64,000 bases of DNA from Nitrospirota bacterium (lineage in GTDB: Bacteria; Nitrospirota; 9FT-COMBO-42-15; HDB-SIOI813): NCBI GenBank assembly GCA_020851375.1, contig JADZCV010000004.1, positions 56,612 through 120,611 on the forward strand. Reading direction: 5' to 3'. The notes under the pieces are model-generated. The model had not been told where the DNA came from. It ran no database searches and saw only the letters and a list, made by a program, of their open reading frames with translations. The position numbers and the translations under genes are program-made. The first letter of the stretch is position 1. Each line of letters opens with the position of its first letter. Below are positions 34,917-44,638 of the stretch, piece by piece.

Positions 34917-35921
34917 ATGAAATTACTTGTAACGGGCGGGGCCGGTTTTATCGGGAGCAATTTTATCAGGTATATACTCAGGAAGTATCCTGACTATCAT
35001 GTGGTTAATCTTGATAAACTGACCTATGCCGGAAATCTCGACAATCTTGAAGATGTTGAGGGTCACAGGAACTACACCTTCATTAAGGGTGACATATGCG
35101 ATGTCAATGCAGTGTCTGGTGCGGCTGATGGCGTTGATGCTATCGTCAATTTTGCTGCAGAGACCCATGTGGACCGTTCAATCCTTGAGCCGGGCAGTTT
35201 TATCCAGACGGATGTGTACGGGACATATGTCCTGCTTGAGGCAGTAAAGGCAAAAGGTATCAGGCGGTATATACAGATTTCCACGGATGAGGTTTATGGA
35301 AGCATAGAGAAAGGATCTTTTACTGAAGAAAGTCCGCTGACACCGAGCAGTCCTTATTCTGCGTCAAAGGCCGGATCTGACATGCTTGTTTATGCCTACT
35401 GGACTACGTATCACCTGCCGGTTATTATCACGAGGAGTTCAAATAACTTTGGCCCGTATCAGTATCCGGAGAAACTTATACCGCTCTTTATCACGAATGC
35501 GCTTGAGGACAGGCAGCTTCCGCTTTATGGAGACGGCATGAATGTCCGCGACTGGATTTATGTTGAAGACAATTGTGCGGCTATAGATGTTGTGCTGCAT
35601 AAAGGTGCAGAGGGGGAGGTCTATAATATTGGCGGCGGGAATGAGAGGACTAATGCAGAGATTACTGATATTATCCTGAGAGAAACAGGCAAGCCTGATT
35701 CTCTGATCAAACGCGTAAAAGACAGGCCTGGTCACGACCGCAGATATTCCATAGATTCATCAAAGGTTGGGTCCCTCGGTTTTGCATCGAATCACAGTTT
35801 TGAGGATGCTATGAAGAATACCGTTAAATGGTACACGGACAATGAGTCGTGGTGGAAGAAGATCAAGTCTGAGGATTTCAAGAAATATTACAGGAAGGCA
35901 TATGGTGAAGTCGAATGGTAG
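34917..35921 (+). CDS. rmlB: dTDP-glucose 4,6-dehydratase
   Basis: 334 residues, the normal length. Extended SDR family: NAD-binding GGAGFIGSNF (residues 7-16), STDEVYGS with the dehydratase DE pair, and the catalytic YSASKAGSD (YxxxK). TRSSNNFGPYQYPEKLIPLF is the family signature. It converts dTDP-glucose to the 4-keto-6-deoxy sugar, precursor of dTDP-rhamnose and other deoxysugars. The ribosome site GGAGG lies just upstream, 23 bases after rmlA. Confidence 0.95.
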   Translation: MKLLVTGGAGFIGSNFIRYILRKYPDYHVVNLDKLTYAGNLDNLEDVEGHRNYTFIKGDICDVNAVSGAADGVDAIVNFAAETHVDRSILEPGSFIQTDVYGTYVLLEAVKAKGIRRYIQISTDEVYGSIEKGSFTEESPLTPSSPYSASKAGSDMLVYAYWTTYHLPVIITRSSNNFGPYQYPEKLIPLFITNALEDRQLPLYGDGMNVRDWIYVEDNCAAIDVVLHKGAEGEVYNIGGGNERTNAEITDIILRETGKPDSLIKRVKDRPGHDRRYSIDSSKVGSLGFASNHSFEDAMKNTVKWYTDNESWWKKIKSEDFKKYYRKAYGEVEW

Positions 35922-36678
35922 GACTGTCTTTATCAAATGGGGTAGTGGTGAGATTGGCGGACCCCGTCATGACTACAGGGAATCCCTGCTGCTTGATCTT
36001 GTAAGAGGGAGTTTGCAAAAAGGGAATTTGGTCCTTGACGCCGGGTGCGGCAGTGGAAGCCTCCTCTATAAATTGTCAAAATCAGGTTGTACTGTTTATG
36101 GTATAGAGCAGTCAATGGAGTATGTTGATGCCATTGTCAGGACTTCCGGGGAGCTTGATTCGTTAAAAAATACTCAGGTGAAACATGGCAGTGTAACGGA
36201 CATCCCCTTCCGGGACAATATGTTCAATCTCGTTGTGTCAGGCGATGTATTAGAGCATGTGAAGGATGATGAAAAAGCTGTCAGGGAATTTCACAGAGTG
36301 CTCAGGAAAGGTGGTGTTTGTGCCGTCTCTGTTCCTGCAATACAATCATTGTGGGATTTTTCAGATGAGTGGGCAGGTCATCTCCGCAGATATTCAAAGG
36401 AGGGCATATCCGGATTATTTGAAAGAAATGGTTTTGTCGTAGATGACGTGCGATTCTGGGGATTCCCCTTTGTTTTGCTTTATCACAGATTTATATACCT
36501 CCCATATGTAAGGAAAAAGATCTCCGGCGGGGTGCAGCATGATTCAGAGAGGCCCCCTGATGCAGGCAGACATAAATTTCTGGCCTGGATTCTGGGAAAT
36601 GTATTCAGGATTGATTCATTATTCAGATGGGTTCCTTACGGTATTGGGCTGACGTTAAGGGCGAGAAAGTCAGGATGA
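35902..36678 (+). CDS. SAM-dependent methyltransferase
   Basis: 258 residues from the ATG at 35902, with GGAAGG upstream, overlapping the end of rmlB by 20 bases. Class I core: VLDAGCGSGSLLYKL (motif I), VYGIEQS, FNLVVSGDVLEHV and LRKGGVCAVSVP. The Methyltransf_11/UbiE-like form is frequent in glycan clusters, where it methylates sugars or lipids. The N-terminal 30 residues are atypical (FIKWGSGEIGGPRHDYRE). Confidence 0.85.
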   Translation: MVKSNGRTVFIKWGSGEIGGPRHDYRESLLLDLVRGSLQKGNLVLDAGCGSGSLLYKLSKSGCTVYGIEQSMEYVDAIVRTSGELDSLKNTQVKHGSVTDIPFRDNMFNLVVSGDVLEHVKDDEKAVREFHRVLRKGGVCAVSVPAIQSLWDFSDEWAGHLRRYSKEGISGLFERNGFVVDDVRFWGFPFVLLYHRFIYLPYVRKKISGGVQHDSERPPDAGRHKFLAWILGNVFRIDSLFRWVPYGIGLTLRARKSG

Positions 36679-36685
36679 CAAGATT

Positions 36686-38560
36686 GTGAAATGGAAAATC
36701 ATCCTCTTTATAGCGGTAATATCTGTTGCAGTTTACTCCAATTCCTTCCGTAATTCCTTTCATTTTGATGACCAGCACTATATAGTAGAGAATCCTTACA
36801 TACGGGATGTAAGGAATATCCCATCGTTCTTCCTATCGCCTGAGTATTCCAGTTTTGAGAAGGTTTTCACAAGTCACTACAGGCCTCTGCTTGTTTCATC
36901 CTATGCAATAAATTATGCGATCGGAGGCCTAAGACCTGAAGGCTACCACGCAGTTAACCTGTTGTTTCACATCGGTTCTGCGTTTCTGGTGTATCTCATC
37001 CTCGGGGCCATGATGTCCCTGAACGAATCTCCGGCCTTTATGGCAGGCCCCAGGGACTGGGGCAGAGTGGGGATTGGTTTAGTCCCTCCTGCATCGGCCG
37101 TTATCTTTGCTGTCCATCCCTTTAATTCAGAGGTTGTCAACTACATCACGGCACGTTCAAGCGTGATGTGCACGTTCTTCTATCTCCTGTCTTTCTATTT
37201 CTGGATTAGATTCAGGCAGAGCATGATGCCGGCTATAAGGCCTGCTGCAGTGAACTGGTTGCCGTATTACATTATATCTGTCATTGCCTTCATTTTTGCC
37301 CTGCTTACAAAAGAGATTGCCGTTACCCTTCCGCTTATCCTGGTGCTCTATGATTTCTATTTCCTGAAACAGCCAACCCGGGGAAGCGGGCAAAATTCAT
37401 CCTCCATCTGCCCTCTGTCAGCTATCCGGTGTCTCGCATATTTACCCTATATATTTCTTATTATTATCCCCTACCTTGCATACCGCATCTATGTTTATGG
37501 CAGCATCACGGGTGGCGGTGCACGCAATTATGCTGCAAACATCCTGACTCAGCCATATGTCTTGCTTAAATACCTTCAGCTTATGTTTGTGCCATATGGG
37601 CTTACCATTGAGCACGATTTAAGGTTGTCAGAAACTATTTATGACTGGAAGGTTATTCTGTCATTTGCAGCCATTCTCATTATATTGGTCATAGCGTATC
37701 TCCTGTTCAAAAGGGGGGGGGATCGGAGGTTAGTCTCATTCTTCATGCTCTGGTTTTTTATTACCATGCTGCCGACTGCGATCATACCGCTTAATGCCAT
37801 ATTACAGGAGAACAGGGGGTATCTTGCAGGGGTAATGTTTGCAGCAGTCCCGGGGATTGTTATAGGCAGGTTTAAGAAGAAATTAATATTGCCATGGGTT
37901 GCGGTCCTTGTGGCAGTATTATTTATAATTACTTTTCAGCGTAATCCTGTCTGGAGAGATGACCTCGCTCTATGGAGTGATGCAGTGGCCAAGTCCCCTG
38001 TGTCGGCACGGGCGCATGATAATCTGGGACTGGCATACCTTGTTGCCGGCAAATATGATTTGGCGCTGGATGAGTTCAATAAGACCATAGGATTAAACCG
38101 GCAGTATTATCTCGCCTGGTATAATGCAGGTGTAGCATATCAGCTTCAAGGTGATCTTGAAAAGGCAAGGCTGGCGTATGAGGAAAGTCTGAAAATAAAT
38201 CCGGCATATTTTCGTTCTTATTATAATGCAGGGATAGTCTACAAAAAACTTGGTGAGCTCGACATGGCGATATCTTCTTATGAAAAGGCTATTGCGCTGG
38301 ACCCTCGTCATCCATTTGTGTATAACAATCTTGGTGTTGCCTTAACGGAAAAGGGTGATCTGAAAAAAGCGGAAGATATATTCATGAGGATTATTGCTAT
38401 TAGTCCTCGTTATGAGAAAGCATACTATAACCTTGGAAATGTCTATTTCAGGGAGAAGGAATATGGAAAGGCAGTGGCGGCATACAGCGCAGCCGTCAGG
38501 ATAAAGCCTGATTACAAGGAGGCTGATCAGATGCTGAGAGAGGCCAAAGCAAGACAGTAG
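36686..38560 (+). CDS. GT-C-like membrane protein with C-terminal TPR repeats
   Basis: 624 residues, GTG start. About ten hydrophobic segments fill residues 1-415; the first external loop carries FHFDDQHYIVENPYI, the acidic motif of TMTC/PMT-type mannosyltransferases. From about 430 to the end are five TPR units (ending in patterns such as AYYNLGNVYFREKEYGKAV). The fusion resembles TMTC-like O-glycosyltransferases. Probable periplasmic glycosyltransferase or polymer-associated protein; it follows the methyltransferase by seven bases. Confidence 0.8.
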   Translation: MKWKIILFIAVISVAVYSNSFRNSFHFDDQHYIVENPYIRDVRNIPSFFLSPEYSSFEKVFTSHYRPLLVSSYAINYAIGGLRPEGYHAVNLLFHIGSAFLVYLILGAMMSLNESPAFMAGPRDWGRVGIGLVPPASAVIFAVHPFNSEVVNYITARSSVMCTFFYLLSFYFWIRFRQSMMPAIRPAAVNWLPYYIISVIAFIFALLTKEIAVTLPLILVLYDFYFLKQPTRGSGQNSSSICPLSAIRCLAYLPYIFLIIIPYLAYRIYVYGSITGGGARNYAANILTQPYVLLKYLQLMFVPYGLTIEHDLRLSETIYDWKVILSFAAILIILVIAYLLFKRGGDRRLVSFFMLWFFITMLPTAIIPLNAILQENRGYLAGVMFAAVPGIVIGRFKKKLILPWVAVLVAVLFIITFQRNPVWRDDLALWSDAVAKSPVSARAHDNLGLAYLVAGKYDLALDEFNKTIGLNRQYYLAWYNAGVAYQLQGDLEKARLAYEESLKINPAYFRSYYNAGIVYKKLGELDMAISSYEKAIALDPRHPFVYNNLGVALTEKGDLKKAEDIFMRIIAISPRYEKAYYNLGNVYFREKEYGKAVAAYSAAVRIKPDYKEADQMLREAKARQ

Positions 38561-38569
38561 CGGTCACAT

Positions 38570-38699
38570 GAAAATCTCCGTTCAAATCCCCCTCGCCCTC
38601 CTTTACAAAAGAGGGGAACTGAATTCCCCCTTTGGGAAAGGGGGACTAAGGGGGATTTTCATCTACCTTTGTGAGCCATAGGCTCATGACGGTTCATCC
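38570..38699. repeat. G-rich repeat element with hairpin module (inverted copy)
   Basis: Contains aaatccccctcgccctcctt, a complementary gaggggaa/ttccccc pair and gggggattttcat, followed by the hairpin tgagccataggctca and ggttcat. It is related in inverse orientation to the elements at 51376 and 55757. It fills the gap between the TPR gene and the convergent CFI-box gene and may act as a terminator. Confidence 0.7.
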
Positions 38700-38727
38700 A
38701 AAAACCCCCAAACTCATTGCTGCGGTC

Positions 38728-40668
38728 TTAACGGAGTTTCAGTTTTCGCCATGCTAAAAACAGGACAACTGTCATGGATATTGCCATTAAGAGCTTATGC
38801 TGAAGAGTAGTCTTTAAGGTTATAAATGCAAGACCGACGAAAGGCAGCAGGACGACTCTCACAACTGGCTTCAGATACGGATGTCCTGAAATAAATTGAG
38901 CGGCAGGCGGGCTTAATCTGTAGTACTCGTCTACGAACCATGCGCCATACCTGTTTGTCAGAAGAAACCTGTCTCTGAAATTTCGCAGTAAAACCACATG
39001 TCTTTCAAACGGACTCCCATATGCAGCTGTGGCGATAAAGCATGCCTCCCCAAGCCGCTGGCCGGATAATAATATTTTCTCAATATCAAGAAAACCGCTG
39101 ATAGAGTATATATTAAAGTTTCCATCAACAACTGCGCTCCTGTCATCCTGCCAGGCAATATAGACGTGGCCTGAGGAATCCACGCTCATAACAGGTTCAT
39201 ATGAATTGCCGGGAGGGGTGTTGTTGTCCAGCCTGGCATCAACGTTTTGCCAACTGCCGTCTTTGCCCTTGTTAATGGAGAAGTTAAAGAATATATCCGA
39301 CTTGCTGGAGCGTTTATCAACCCACACGACATACACATTCCCAAAATCATCTGTCCTGACCCTGGGTCTTGATGCCTCGGTTGTTCCCCTTGCTACATTG
39401 TCTACCATCCAGTTTAAATTCACAGGCAGAAATGATATTCCGAAATTATCTGAACGATTCAGGAAGATATTGTATATGTCTGATAACCCTGAAACATCTT
39501 CATGATAAAGATTGCTTGCCCACACTATGTAAACATTACCTCTTTCATCATTAGCGATATCTATATCTTTTGCATTAATCTTCTGCACGGGAAGATCTAT
39601 GCGTGTATCCTCCTCGGCAAATGAGGCGCCAAAATTTGCAGACACGTTAAAATAGACGTCATATAAGCTGTCTGCAGCATATTCATTGCCCCTTTCAACC
39701 CTTCCTGCGTTATCAAGCCATACGACATACACATGACCGCTGTTGTCACTGCGTATAACCGGCGGTTGGAATGCAATATTGCCTGGCTTGGCTGAATCAA
39801 TCCGGGTTGAATTGGAGTTCCAAGTGGCCCCCTTATTATGTGACACATTAAAATATATCCCGGGATAAATCTCATTCTCCGGAACAAGACGTCTGTCGTA
39901 CCATGCAGCGAATACGTTCCCATTCTTATCTATAGATATAGCGGGTTTAAATGCGTTGAATAACCCGGCTGTCTCACCTGTGTTAATTCGTATTTCAGGG
40001 GTCTGATATGGCACGATGAAATCAACAGGCCTGGAGAACTGGACCTGTAGTGATCTGAAATATATCTCGTAAATACCTGGCTGGTTCCTGTCATCCTCCC
40101 ATGCGATGAATACTTCACCATTCTCATTGCAGGCTATACTTGGATTTCTTGAATCTCCTGTAGACGGGTTGTCTGAATCTATCCTGTAATCTGTAAATTG
40201 GTCGGGGGCGTACCATGTCGTGCCATAATCCTTTGAATACCTGAAATATATATCCTTCTTCCCTGTTCCTGATTTGACTGCCCTGTCATCAACCCAAACA
40301 ACATAGACATGACCTGACTCGTCAGAACAGACCTGAGGCATCGTGGCGTCACCGTCCTGTATTGCACTCTGCGCCTTTGGGAATCCTGTGGTGATCGGTA
40401 CAGGGCGGGGAGCCCATCCTATGTCCCCGAACTTTGTGTTGATATAGATTTTGTATGGCCCGCCCCTGTTATCACTATATACTATATATGCATGCCCGTT
40501 GTTGTCTGAGTCAATCCTGGGGGTGACAGCATTATTGGCTGTGGTCAGTTGTGGAAGGTCAATTTTCCTATCACTGCTGTCAAATTGGACTGCGTGGGAG
40601 ACATTACTATGAGAAACATATGCCATCAGCATGATGGCAGAAAATGTTATACAAGCTATTTTTTTCAC
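38728..40668 (-). CDS. Exported repeat (propeller-like) protein with CFI-box C-terminal domain
   Basis: 646 residues from the GTG at 40668, which gives a clean signal peptide ([19 protein letters not shown]). A further in-frame extension to 40701 reads through a repeat and is unlikely. Residues about 45-540 contain seven or more units with phrases such as [11 protein letters not shown] and [10 protein letters not shown], like BNR/sialidase-type propeller repeats. The last 105 residues begin [13 protein letters not shown], the CFI-box C-terminal domain, with a final hydrophobic span and a basic end. Start codon and ribosome site lie in the palindromic repeat. Probably secreted and C-terminally anchored; function unknown. 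Confidence 0.8.
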   Translation of the reverse strand: MKKIACITFSAIMLMAYVSHSNVSHAVQFDSSDRKIDLPQLTTANNAVTPRIDSDNNGHAYIVYSDNRGGPYKIYINTKFGDIGWAPRPVPITTGFPKAQSAIQDGDATMPQVCSDESGHVYVVWVDDRAVKSGTGKKDIYFRYSKDYGTTWYAPDQFTDYRIDSDNPSTGDSRNPSIACNENGEVFIAWEDDRNQPGIYEIYFRSLQVQFSRPVDFIVPYQTPEIRINTGETAGLFNAFKPAISIDKNGNVFAAWYDRRLVPENEIYPGIYFNVSHNKGATWNSNSTRIDSAKPGNIAFQPPVIRSDNSGHVYVVWLDNAGRVERGNEYAADSLYDVYFNVSANFGASFAEEDTRIDLPVQKINAKDIDIANDERGNVYIVWASNLYHEDVSGLSDIYNIFLNRSDNFGISFLPVNLNWMVDNVARGTTEASRPRVRTDDFGNVYVVWVDKRSSKSDIFFNFSINKGKDGSWQNVDARLDNNTPPGNSYEPVMSVDSSGHVYIAWQDDRSAVVDGNFNIYSISGFLDIEKILLSGQRLGEACFIATAAYGSPFERHVVLLRNFRDRFLLTNRYGAWFVDEYYRLSPPAAQFISGHPYLKPVVRVVLLPFVGLAFITLKTTLQHKLLMAISMTVVLFLAWRKLKLR

Positions 40669-40767
40669 CCGAAAATGCTCCTGTATACCCGTCATTACCA
40701 CGCAAGCGGGAATCCAGAATCAGGCCCCGGTCTGGATTCCCGCTTACGCAGTAATGACATTTTCATA
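40664..40767 (-). repeat. Palindromic repeat bridging two genes
   Basis: Read on the minus strand it starts atatgaaaatgtcattactg, continues with the palindrome core gcgtaagcgggaatccagacc and its partner, and ends with cAGGAGcattttcggGTGAA. Its left end supplies the TGA stop of the DUF4416 gene and its right end the ribosome site and GTG start of the CFI-box gene. Confidence 0.85.
40666..40682 (-). promoter_or_regulatory. Repeat-supplied Shine-Dalgarno and GTG start
   Basis: AGGAG at 40678-40682 (minus strand), nine bases, then GTG at 40666-40668. Both belong to the conserved end of the palindromic repeat, and the signal peptide begins directly at this GTG. Confidence 0.8.
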
Positions 40768-41302
40768 TTCGGCAGGCGCTGTCCGCGAAATGCTTCCTTG
40801 CCGCTTTAAACAAAGCAATATACTCACCACTCCTGTAGTCTGGATAAGTGTGAGGCAGCGCCTGAAAGGTCTTATGCTGATAAAGAAGTGTTGTCTCTGC
40901 ATATATCCCTTTGCCAATGTATATCCTGTGAGAATAGTCTTTGGTTGATGCAAGGACTACCTTTGCCAGAGTAACATAACCAGGGTCTATATTAATTGGC
41001 CTTTCAGGTAATCTTCCGGCGCTTATGCAGCACTTTGCTTCAATCTCATTCGTGATAATTTTAATATCTGCAAGCCGGTCAGGCATGATGAGGTGTTCAA
41101 AAAACAGGAATATCCTTTTAAGGTCAGCGCCCATTTCCTTTTCATAGTAATTTGAATAAGACCATGTCCGGACAGGACTCTCCATATCAACCGGACCGAA
41201 AGCTGACGCCAGGCTTTCCCGTGCGGTATTATAGACAGCTTCATTCCCAAACAATATTGCCGTAAACAATTTAACCTGTTCAACAGGCCTTATAATTCCC
41301 AT
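40763..41302 (-). CDS. DUF4416 family protein
   Basis: 179 residues. It matches the DUF4416 pattern throughout: VKLFTAILFGNEAVY, FGPVDMESPVRTWSYSNYYE, FFEHLIMPDRLADIK, INIDPGYVTLAKVVLAST, DYSHRIYIGKGIYAE, and HTYPDYRSGEY at the end. The family is widespread in sulfate reducers, Nitrospirota and related groups, with no established function. Its stop codon lies within the adjacent palindromic repeat. Confidence 0.9.
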   Translation of the reverse strand: MGIIRPVEQVKLFTAILFGNEAVYNTARESLASAFGPVDMESPVRTWSYSNYYEKEMGADLKRIFLFFEHLIMPDRLADIKIITNEIEAKCCISAGRLPERPINIDPGYVTLAKVVLASTKDYSHRIYIGKGIYAETTLLYQHKTFQALPHTYPDYRSGEYIALFKAARKHFADSACRI

Positions 41303-41318
41303 AACAATGTGTTACTAT

Positions 41319-41347
41319 ATCTTAATGCTATTGCAATTATCATGCAA
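41319..41347 (-). promoter_or_regulatory. Possible promoter for the DUF4416 gene
   Basis: On the minus strand TTGCAT (41342-41347) and TAAGAT (41319-41324) are 17 bases apart, about 20 bases before the ATG at 41302. Moderate match only. Confidence 0.35.
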
Positions 41348-41390
41348 GATCCATAAGCAAAGCATTGTTTTGCAGGCGCTACAATAATAC

Positions 41391-41419
41391 TTGACAAGAA
41401 CCCAATAAATCAATACAAT
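41391..41419 (+). promoter_or_regulatory. Sigma-70 promoter of the rplM operon
   Basis: TTGACA at 41391-41396 (perfect) and TACAAT at 41414-41419 with a 17-base spacer, about 30 bases before the rplM start. It likely drives rplM through at least argJ. Confidence 0.85.
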
Positions 41420-41448
41420 AACGTGTTTGTTTAAGGGGGTTTTTATAC

Positions 41449-41883
41449 ATGAAGACGATTTCGGCAAAAAAAGAGGATGTAAAGAGGGACTGGTTTGTGG
41501 TGGATGCAGAGGGTAAGGTGCTCGGCAGGCTTGCATCCCAGGTGGCGGCAGTGCTGAGGGGAAAGCATAAACCTATTTATACGCCGCATGTGGATACAGG
41601 TGATTTTGTCGTTGTGGTCAATGCCGCAAAAGTGAAGATCACCGGGACAAAGGTTGCGGATAAGGTATTCTACCACCATTCAGGGTATCCTGATGGTTTA
41701 AAGCAAGAGAGCCTGCGCGAGTATTGTGAAGATAAACCAGATGAGCTTATCAAAAAAACTGTCTGGGGGATGCTTCCCAAGAACAAACTGGGCAAGGCTA
41801 TGTTAAAGAAACTGAAGGTATATGCCAGCGGAGTGCACCCGCACGATTCACAGATGCCTAAGGCGTTGGAAATAAAGGAGTAA
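41449..41883 (+). CDS. rplM: 50S ribosomal protein L13
   Basis: 144 residues, normal length. The family signature is clear: [19 protein letters not shown] at the start, [16 protein letters not shown], and [19 protein letters not shown]. It binds 23S rRNA early in 50S assembly. An AAGGGGG ribosome site precedes the ATG, and rpsI starts three bases after its stop, the usual pairing. Confidence 0.98.
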   Translation: MKTISAKKEDVKRDWFVVDAEGKVLGRLASQVAAVLRGKHKPIYTPHVDTGDFVVVVNAAKVKITGTKVADKVFYHHSGYPDGLKQESLREYCEDKPDELIKKTVWGMLPKNKLGKAMLKKLKVYASGVHPHDSQMPKALEIKE

Positions 41884-41886
41884 TTC

Positions 41887-42282
41887 ATGAATACAACAGC
41901 ACAACATTCTGCTACCGGTAAGAGAAAGAACGCTATTGCACGCGTAAGATTAGTCCCTGGAGAAGGCAAGATTATAGTCAACGACAGGACCGCAGAAGAA
42001 TATTTTCCGGGTCAGACCCTGGTCAGGCTTATCAGGCAGCCGCTTGAGGTCCTCTCACTGATAGGAAAGTTTGACGTCTATGCCAATATAGCAGGCGGCG
42101 GGATAGCAGGTCAGGCAGGAGCTTTAAGGCATGGCATCGCCAGGAGCCTTCTCGAGGTCAGTCCTGAATACAGACGTGCCTTGAAAAGCAAAGGTTTTCT
42201 TACAAGGGACTCACGTGAAAAAGAGAGAAAGAAGTATGGGCAGAAAGGAGCCCGTAAGAAGTTCCAGTACTCTAAGAGATAG
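41887..42282 (+). CDS. rpsI: 30S ribosomal protein S9
   Basis: 131 residues. Typical S9: ATGKRKNAIARVRLVPG, RLIRQPLEVL, GGGIAGQAGALRHGIARSLL, and the basic tail KKYGQKGARKKFQYSKR that reaches the P-site tRNA on the ribosome. It follows rplM by three bases. Confidence 0.98.
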   Translation: MNTTAQHSATGKRKNAIARVRLVPGEGKIIVNDRTAEEYFPGQTLVRLIRQPLEVLSLIGKFDVYANIAGGGIAGQAGALRHGIARSLLEVSPEYRRALKSKGFLTRDSREKERKKYGQKGARKKFQYSKR

Positions 42283-42296
42283 TTTTTATTCATATA

Positions 42297-43337
42297 ATGT
42301 TAAAGGTAGCTGTTGCAGGAGCGAGTGGATATACCGGATGTGAGCTTCTAAGGCTCCTTGCACTGCACCCTTATGTCAAAGTCGTAGCAGTTACCTCAGA
42401 AAAATCATCAGGAAAACCAATAACACAACTGTTCCCGGGCCTGTCGGGATTCTATGACCTGACCCTCGAACCCCTTTCATCAGAGATTGTCGCAGGTGAG
42501 GCTGACTTAGTCTTCACTGCACTCCCTCACGGGACATCTATTGAAGCCGTTTCAGAGTTCGTTAAGATGGGCAAGATGGTCGTGGATTTGAGTGCGGATT
42601 TCAGGTTAAAAGATCCACTCGTCTATGAGGAATGGTATGGTGTAAAGCACACTGCCACGCCGCTGCTGGAGGGGGCTGTGTATGGTTTGCCTGAACTCTA
42701 TAGAAGCAGGATAAAGGGGGCGTCGCTGATTGCAAATCCGGGATGCTATCCAACCGCAAGCATCCTTGGCATAGCGCCGCTCATCAAAAACAGGCTGTAC
42801 AATGGCGGGAAGATTATTATAGATGCAAAGTCGGCAATTTCCGGCGCAGGGCGCTCGCCGTCCCTTGCATTTCATTTCCCGGAGGCAAATGAGGGTATGG
42901 AGGCATACAAGGTCGGTACGCACAGGCATACGCCGGAGATAGAACAGGTGCTTTCGGATGTCGCCGGCAGTACTGTAACTGCCTGTTTTGTACCGCACCT
43001 GATCCCTGCAAACAGGGGTTTGCTGAGCACCTGCTATGTGCCGTCTGATTTCAGCGGCGGTCTGTCTGATATCGTTTCGCTTTACATGGAATTCTATAAA
43101 GGCGAGCCTTTCGTGAGGGTGCTCGATGCAGGGAGGCAGCCAAATATAAGGGAAGTAAGGGGCGCAAACTTCTGCGATATAGGCATAGCGCTTGATAAAC
43201 GAAATGGATGTATAATAGTTACGTCAGCCATAGACAATCTTGTAAAGGGCGCCTCGGGCGCAGCGGTTCAGAATATGAATTTAATGAAAGGTTATGAGGA
43301 GACAACAGGTCTGATGCACCCAGGCCTGTTTCCGTAA
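42297..43337 (+). CDS. argC: N-acetyl-gamma-glutamyl-phosphate reductase
   Basis: 346 residues. NADP-binding GASGYTGCELLRLL at the N-terminus, catalytic cysteine in ANPGCYPTASILG (about residue 150), and GTHRHTPEIEQ with the catalytic histidine. It reduces N-acetylglutamyl phosphate to the semialdehyde, the third step of arginine synthesis. It lies 14 bases after rpsI and two bases before argJ, so it is part of the same transcript. Confidence 0.97.
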   Translation: MLKVAVAGASGYTGCELLRLLALHPYVKVVAVTSEKSSGKPITQLFPGLSGFYDLTLEPLSSEIVAGEADLVFTALPHGTSIEAVSEFVKMGKMVVDLSADFRLKDPLVYEEWYGVKHTATPLLEGAVYGLPELYRSRIKGASLIANPGCYPTASILGIAPLIKNRLYNGGKIIIDAKSAISGAGRSPSLAFHFPEANEGMEAYKVGTHRHTPEIEQVLSDVAGSTVTACFVPHLIPANRGLLSTCYVPSDFSGGLSDIVSLYMEFYKGEPFVRVLDAGRQPNIREVRGANFCDIGIALDKRNGCIIVTSAIDNLVKGASGAAVQNMNLMKGYEETTGLMHPGLFP

Positions 43338-43339
43338 AT

Positions 43340-44539
43340 ATGAAAGAAATACCAGGTGGAATAACATCCCCGAAAGGGTTTTTTGCAAGTGGAATTTACG
43401 CCGGCATCAAACGCACGACGAAATTAGACCTTGCCTTGATCTACAGCGAGAGGGATGCGGTTGTTACAGGGACATTTACCACAAACAAAGTAAAGGCCCC
43501 TCCGGTCATCTATACAGAGAAAATCGTTAAAAAGGGAAAGGCGAGGGCAGTCATTGTTAACAGCGGCAATGCAAATGCCTGTACAGGCGGGCAGGGGATG
43601 AAAGATGCCAGGGAGATGGCCGAACTTGCAGCGGATGCCCTGCTTATTGACAGGGATCTCGTATGTGTTTCTTCGACAGGTGTTATTGGCGAACTGCTCC
43701 CCATGGCCAGGATAAAGTCTTCCATAAAGCTCGCAGCTGAATCCATAAGCCCGGACGGCGGCAGGGATGCTGCTGTTGCAATTATGACTACAGACACATT
43801 TCCCAAGGAGATTGCTGTAAGGGGACGCATCAATGGAAAGACGATAACTGTCGGCGGGATAGCGAAGGGATCAGGGATGATTCACCCTGATATGGCCACT
43901 ATGCTGGCGTTTATCTCTACAGATGCCGCGATAGACAGAAACACCCTTAAGAGGATAGTGAGCGCTGAGGTAAACAGGTCTTTCAATAAGATAACTGTAG
44001 ATGGGGACACGAGCACCAACGACATGGTATTGTGTATGGCAAATGGCATGGCTGGAAATGACCTTCTTGACAGGAAGGGGCTTCTCCAGTTTCAGATGAT
44101 GATTGGACATGTCTGCCGCAGTCTTGCGCTGATGATTGTCAGGGATGGGGAAGGTGCTACCAGGTTTGTCGAGATACGGGTTAAAAGGGCAAAGAGTGAC
44201 AAGGATGCTGAAAAGGTGGCTTTTGCAGTGGCCAATTCGAGCCTGGTCAAGACAGCCCTTTTTGCAGGTGATCCGAACTGGGGGCGAATCATGGCTGCTA
44301 TTGGCTATGCAGGGGCGGACATCCGCGGGGAGCGCATATCTGTTTCATTTGATAAGGTAAAGATGGTTGGCAATGGCATTGGACTGGGCAAGGAGGCTGA
44401 GCAGAAGGTGGCTGAGGTAATGAAGAACAGGGAATATGTCATGACTATTGATTTGAATGTCGGACGTTCTGATGCCACTGTCTGGACGACTGACCTGTCC
44501 TATGACTATGTAAAGATAAATGTGGCCTACAGATCATAG
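43340..44539 (+). CDS. argJ: Bifunctional ornithine acetyltransferase/N-acetylglutamate synthase
   Basis: 399 residues. The self-cleavage site and nucleophile threonine are in GSGMIHPDMATMLAF (about 178-192), which separates alpha and beta chains; NSGNANACTGGQG and DPNWGRIMAAIGYAG are further family markers. It recycles the acetyl group between ornithine and glutamate in arginine synthesis. Two bases separate it from argC. Confidence 0.97.
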   Translation: MKEIPGGITSPKGFFASGIYAGIKRTTKLDLALIYSERDAVVTGTFTTNKVKAPPVIYTEKIVKKGKARAVIVNSGNANACTGGQGMKDAREMAELAADALLIDRDLVCVSSTGVIGELLPMARIKSSIKLAAESISPDGGRDAAVAIMTTDTFPKEIAVRGRINGKTITVGGIAKGSGMIHPDMATMLAFISTDAAIDRNTLKRIVSAEVNRSFNKITVDGDTSTNDMVLCMANGMAGNDLLDRKGLLQFQMMIGHVCRSLALMIVRDGEGATRFVEIRVKRAKSDKDAEKVAFAVANSSLVKTALFAGDPNWGRIMAAIGYAGADIRGERISVSFDKVKMVGNGIGLGKEAEQKVAEVMKNREYVMTIDLNVGRSDATVWTTDLSYDYVKINVAYRS

Positions 44540-44638
44540 CCCTGATTTTGTTATTGCAAGTTTGACTGATTTGTGTTAAATTTTCCTGCTGGACTAACAA
44601 ACTCAATTTTCACAACAGTTACTGGAGGGTAGTTTATT

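Noticed and set aside
33937..34917. A 326-codon open frame on the minus strand opposite rmlA
   Set aside because: The plus strand encodes a full-length RmlA with all motifs and a ribosome site; the antisense frame has no recognisable domain and is a shadow of the codon bias.
44540..44638. A promoter before rpsB
   Set aside because: TTGACT at 44562-44567 has no suitable -10 at the right distance; read-through from the rplM promoter or an unrecognised promoter is possible.
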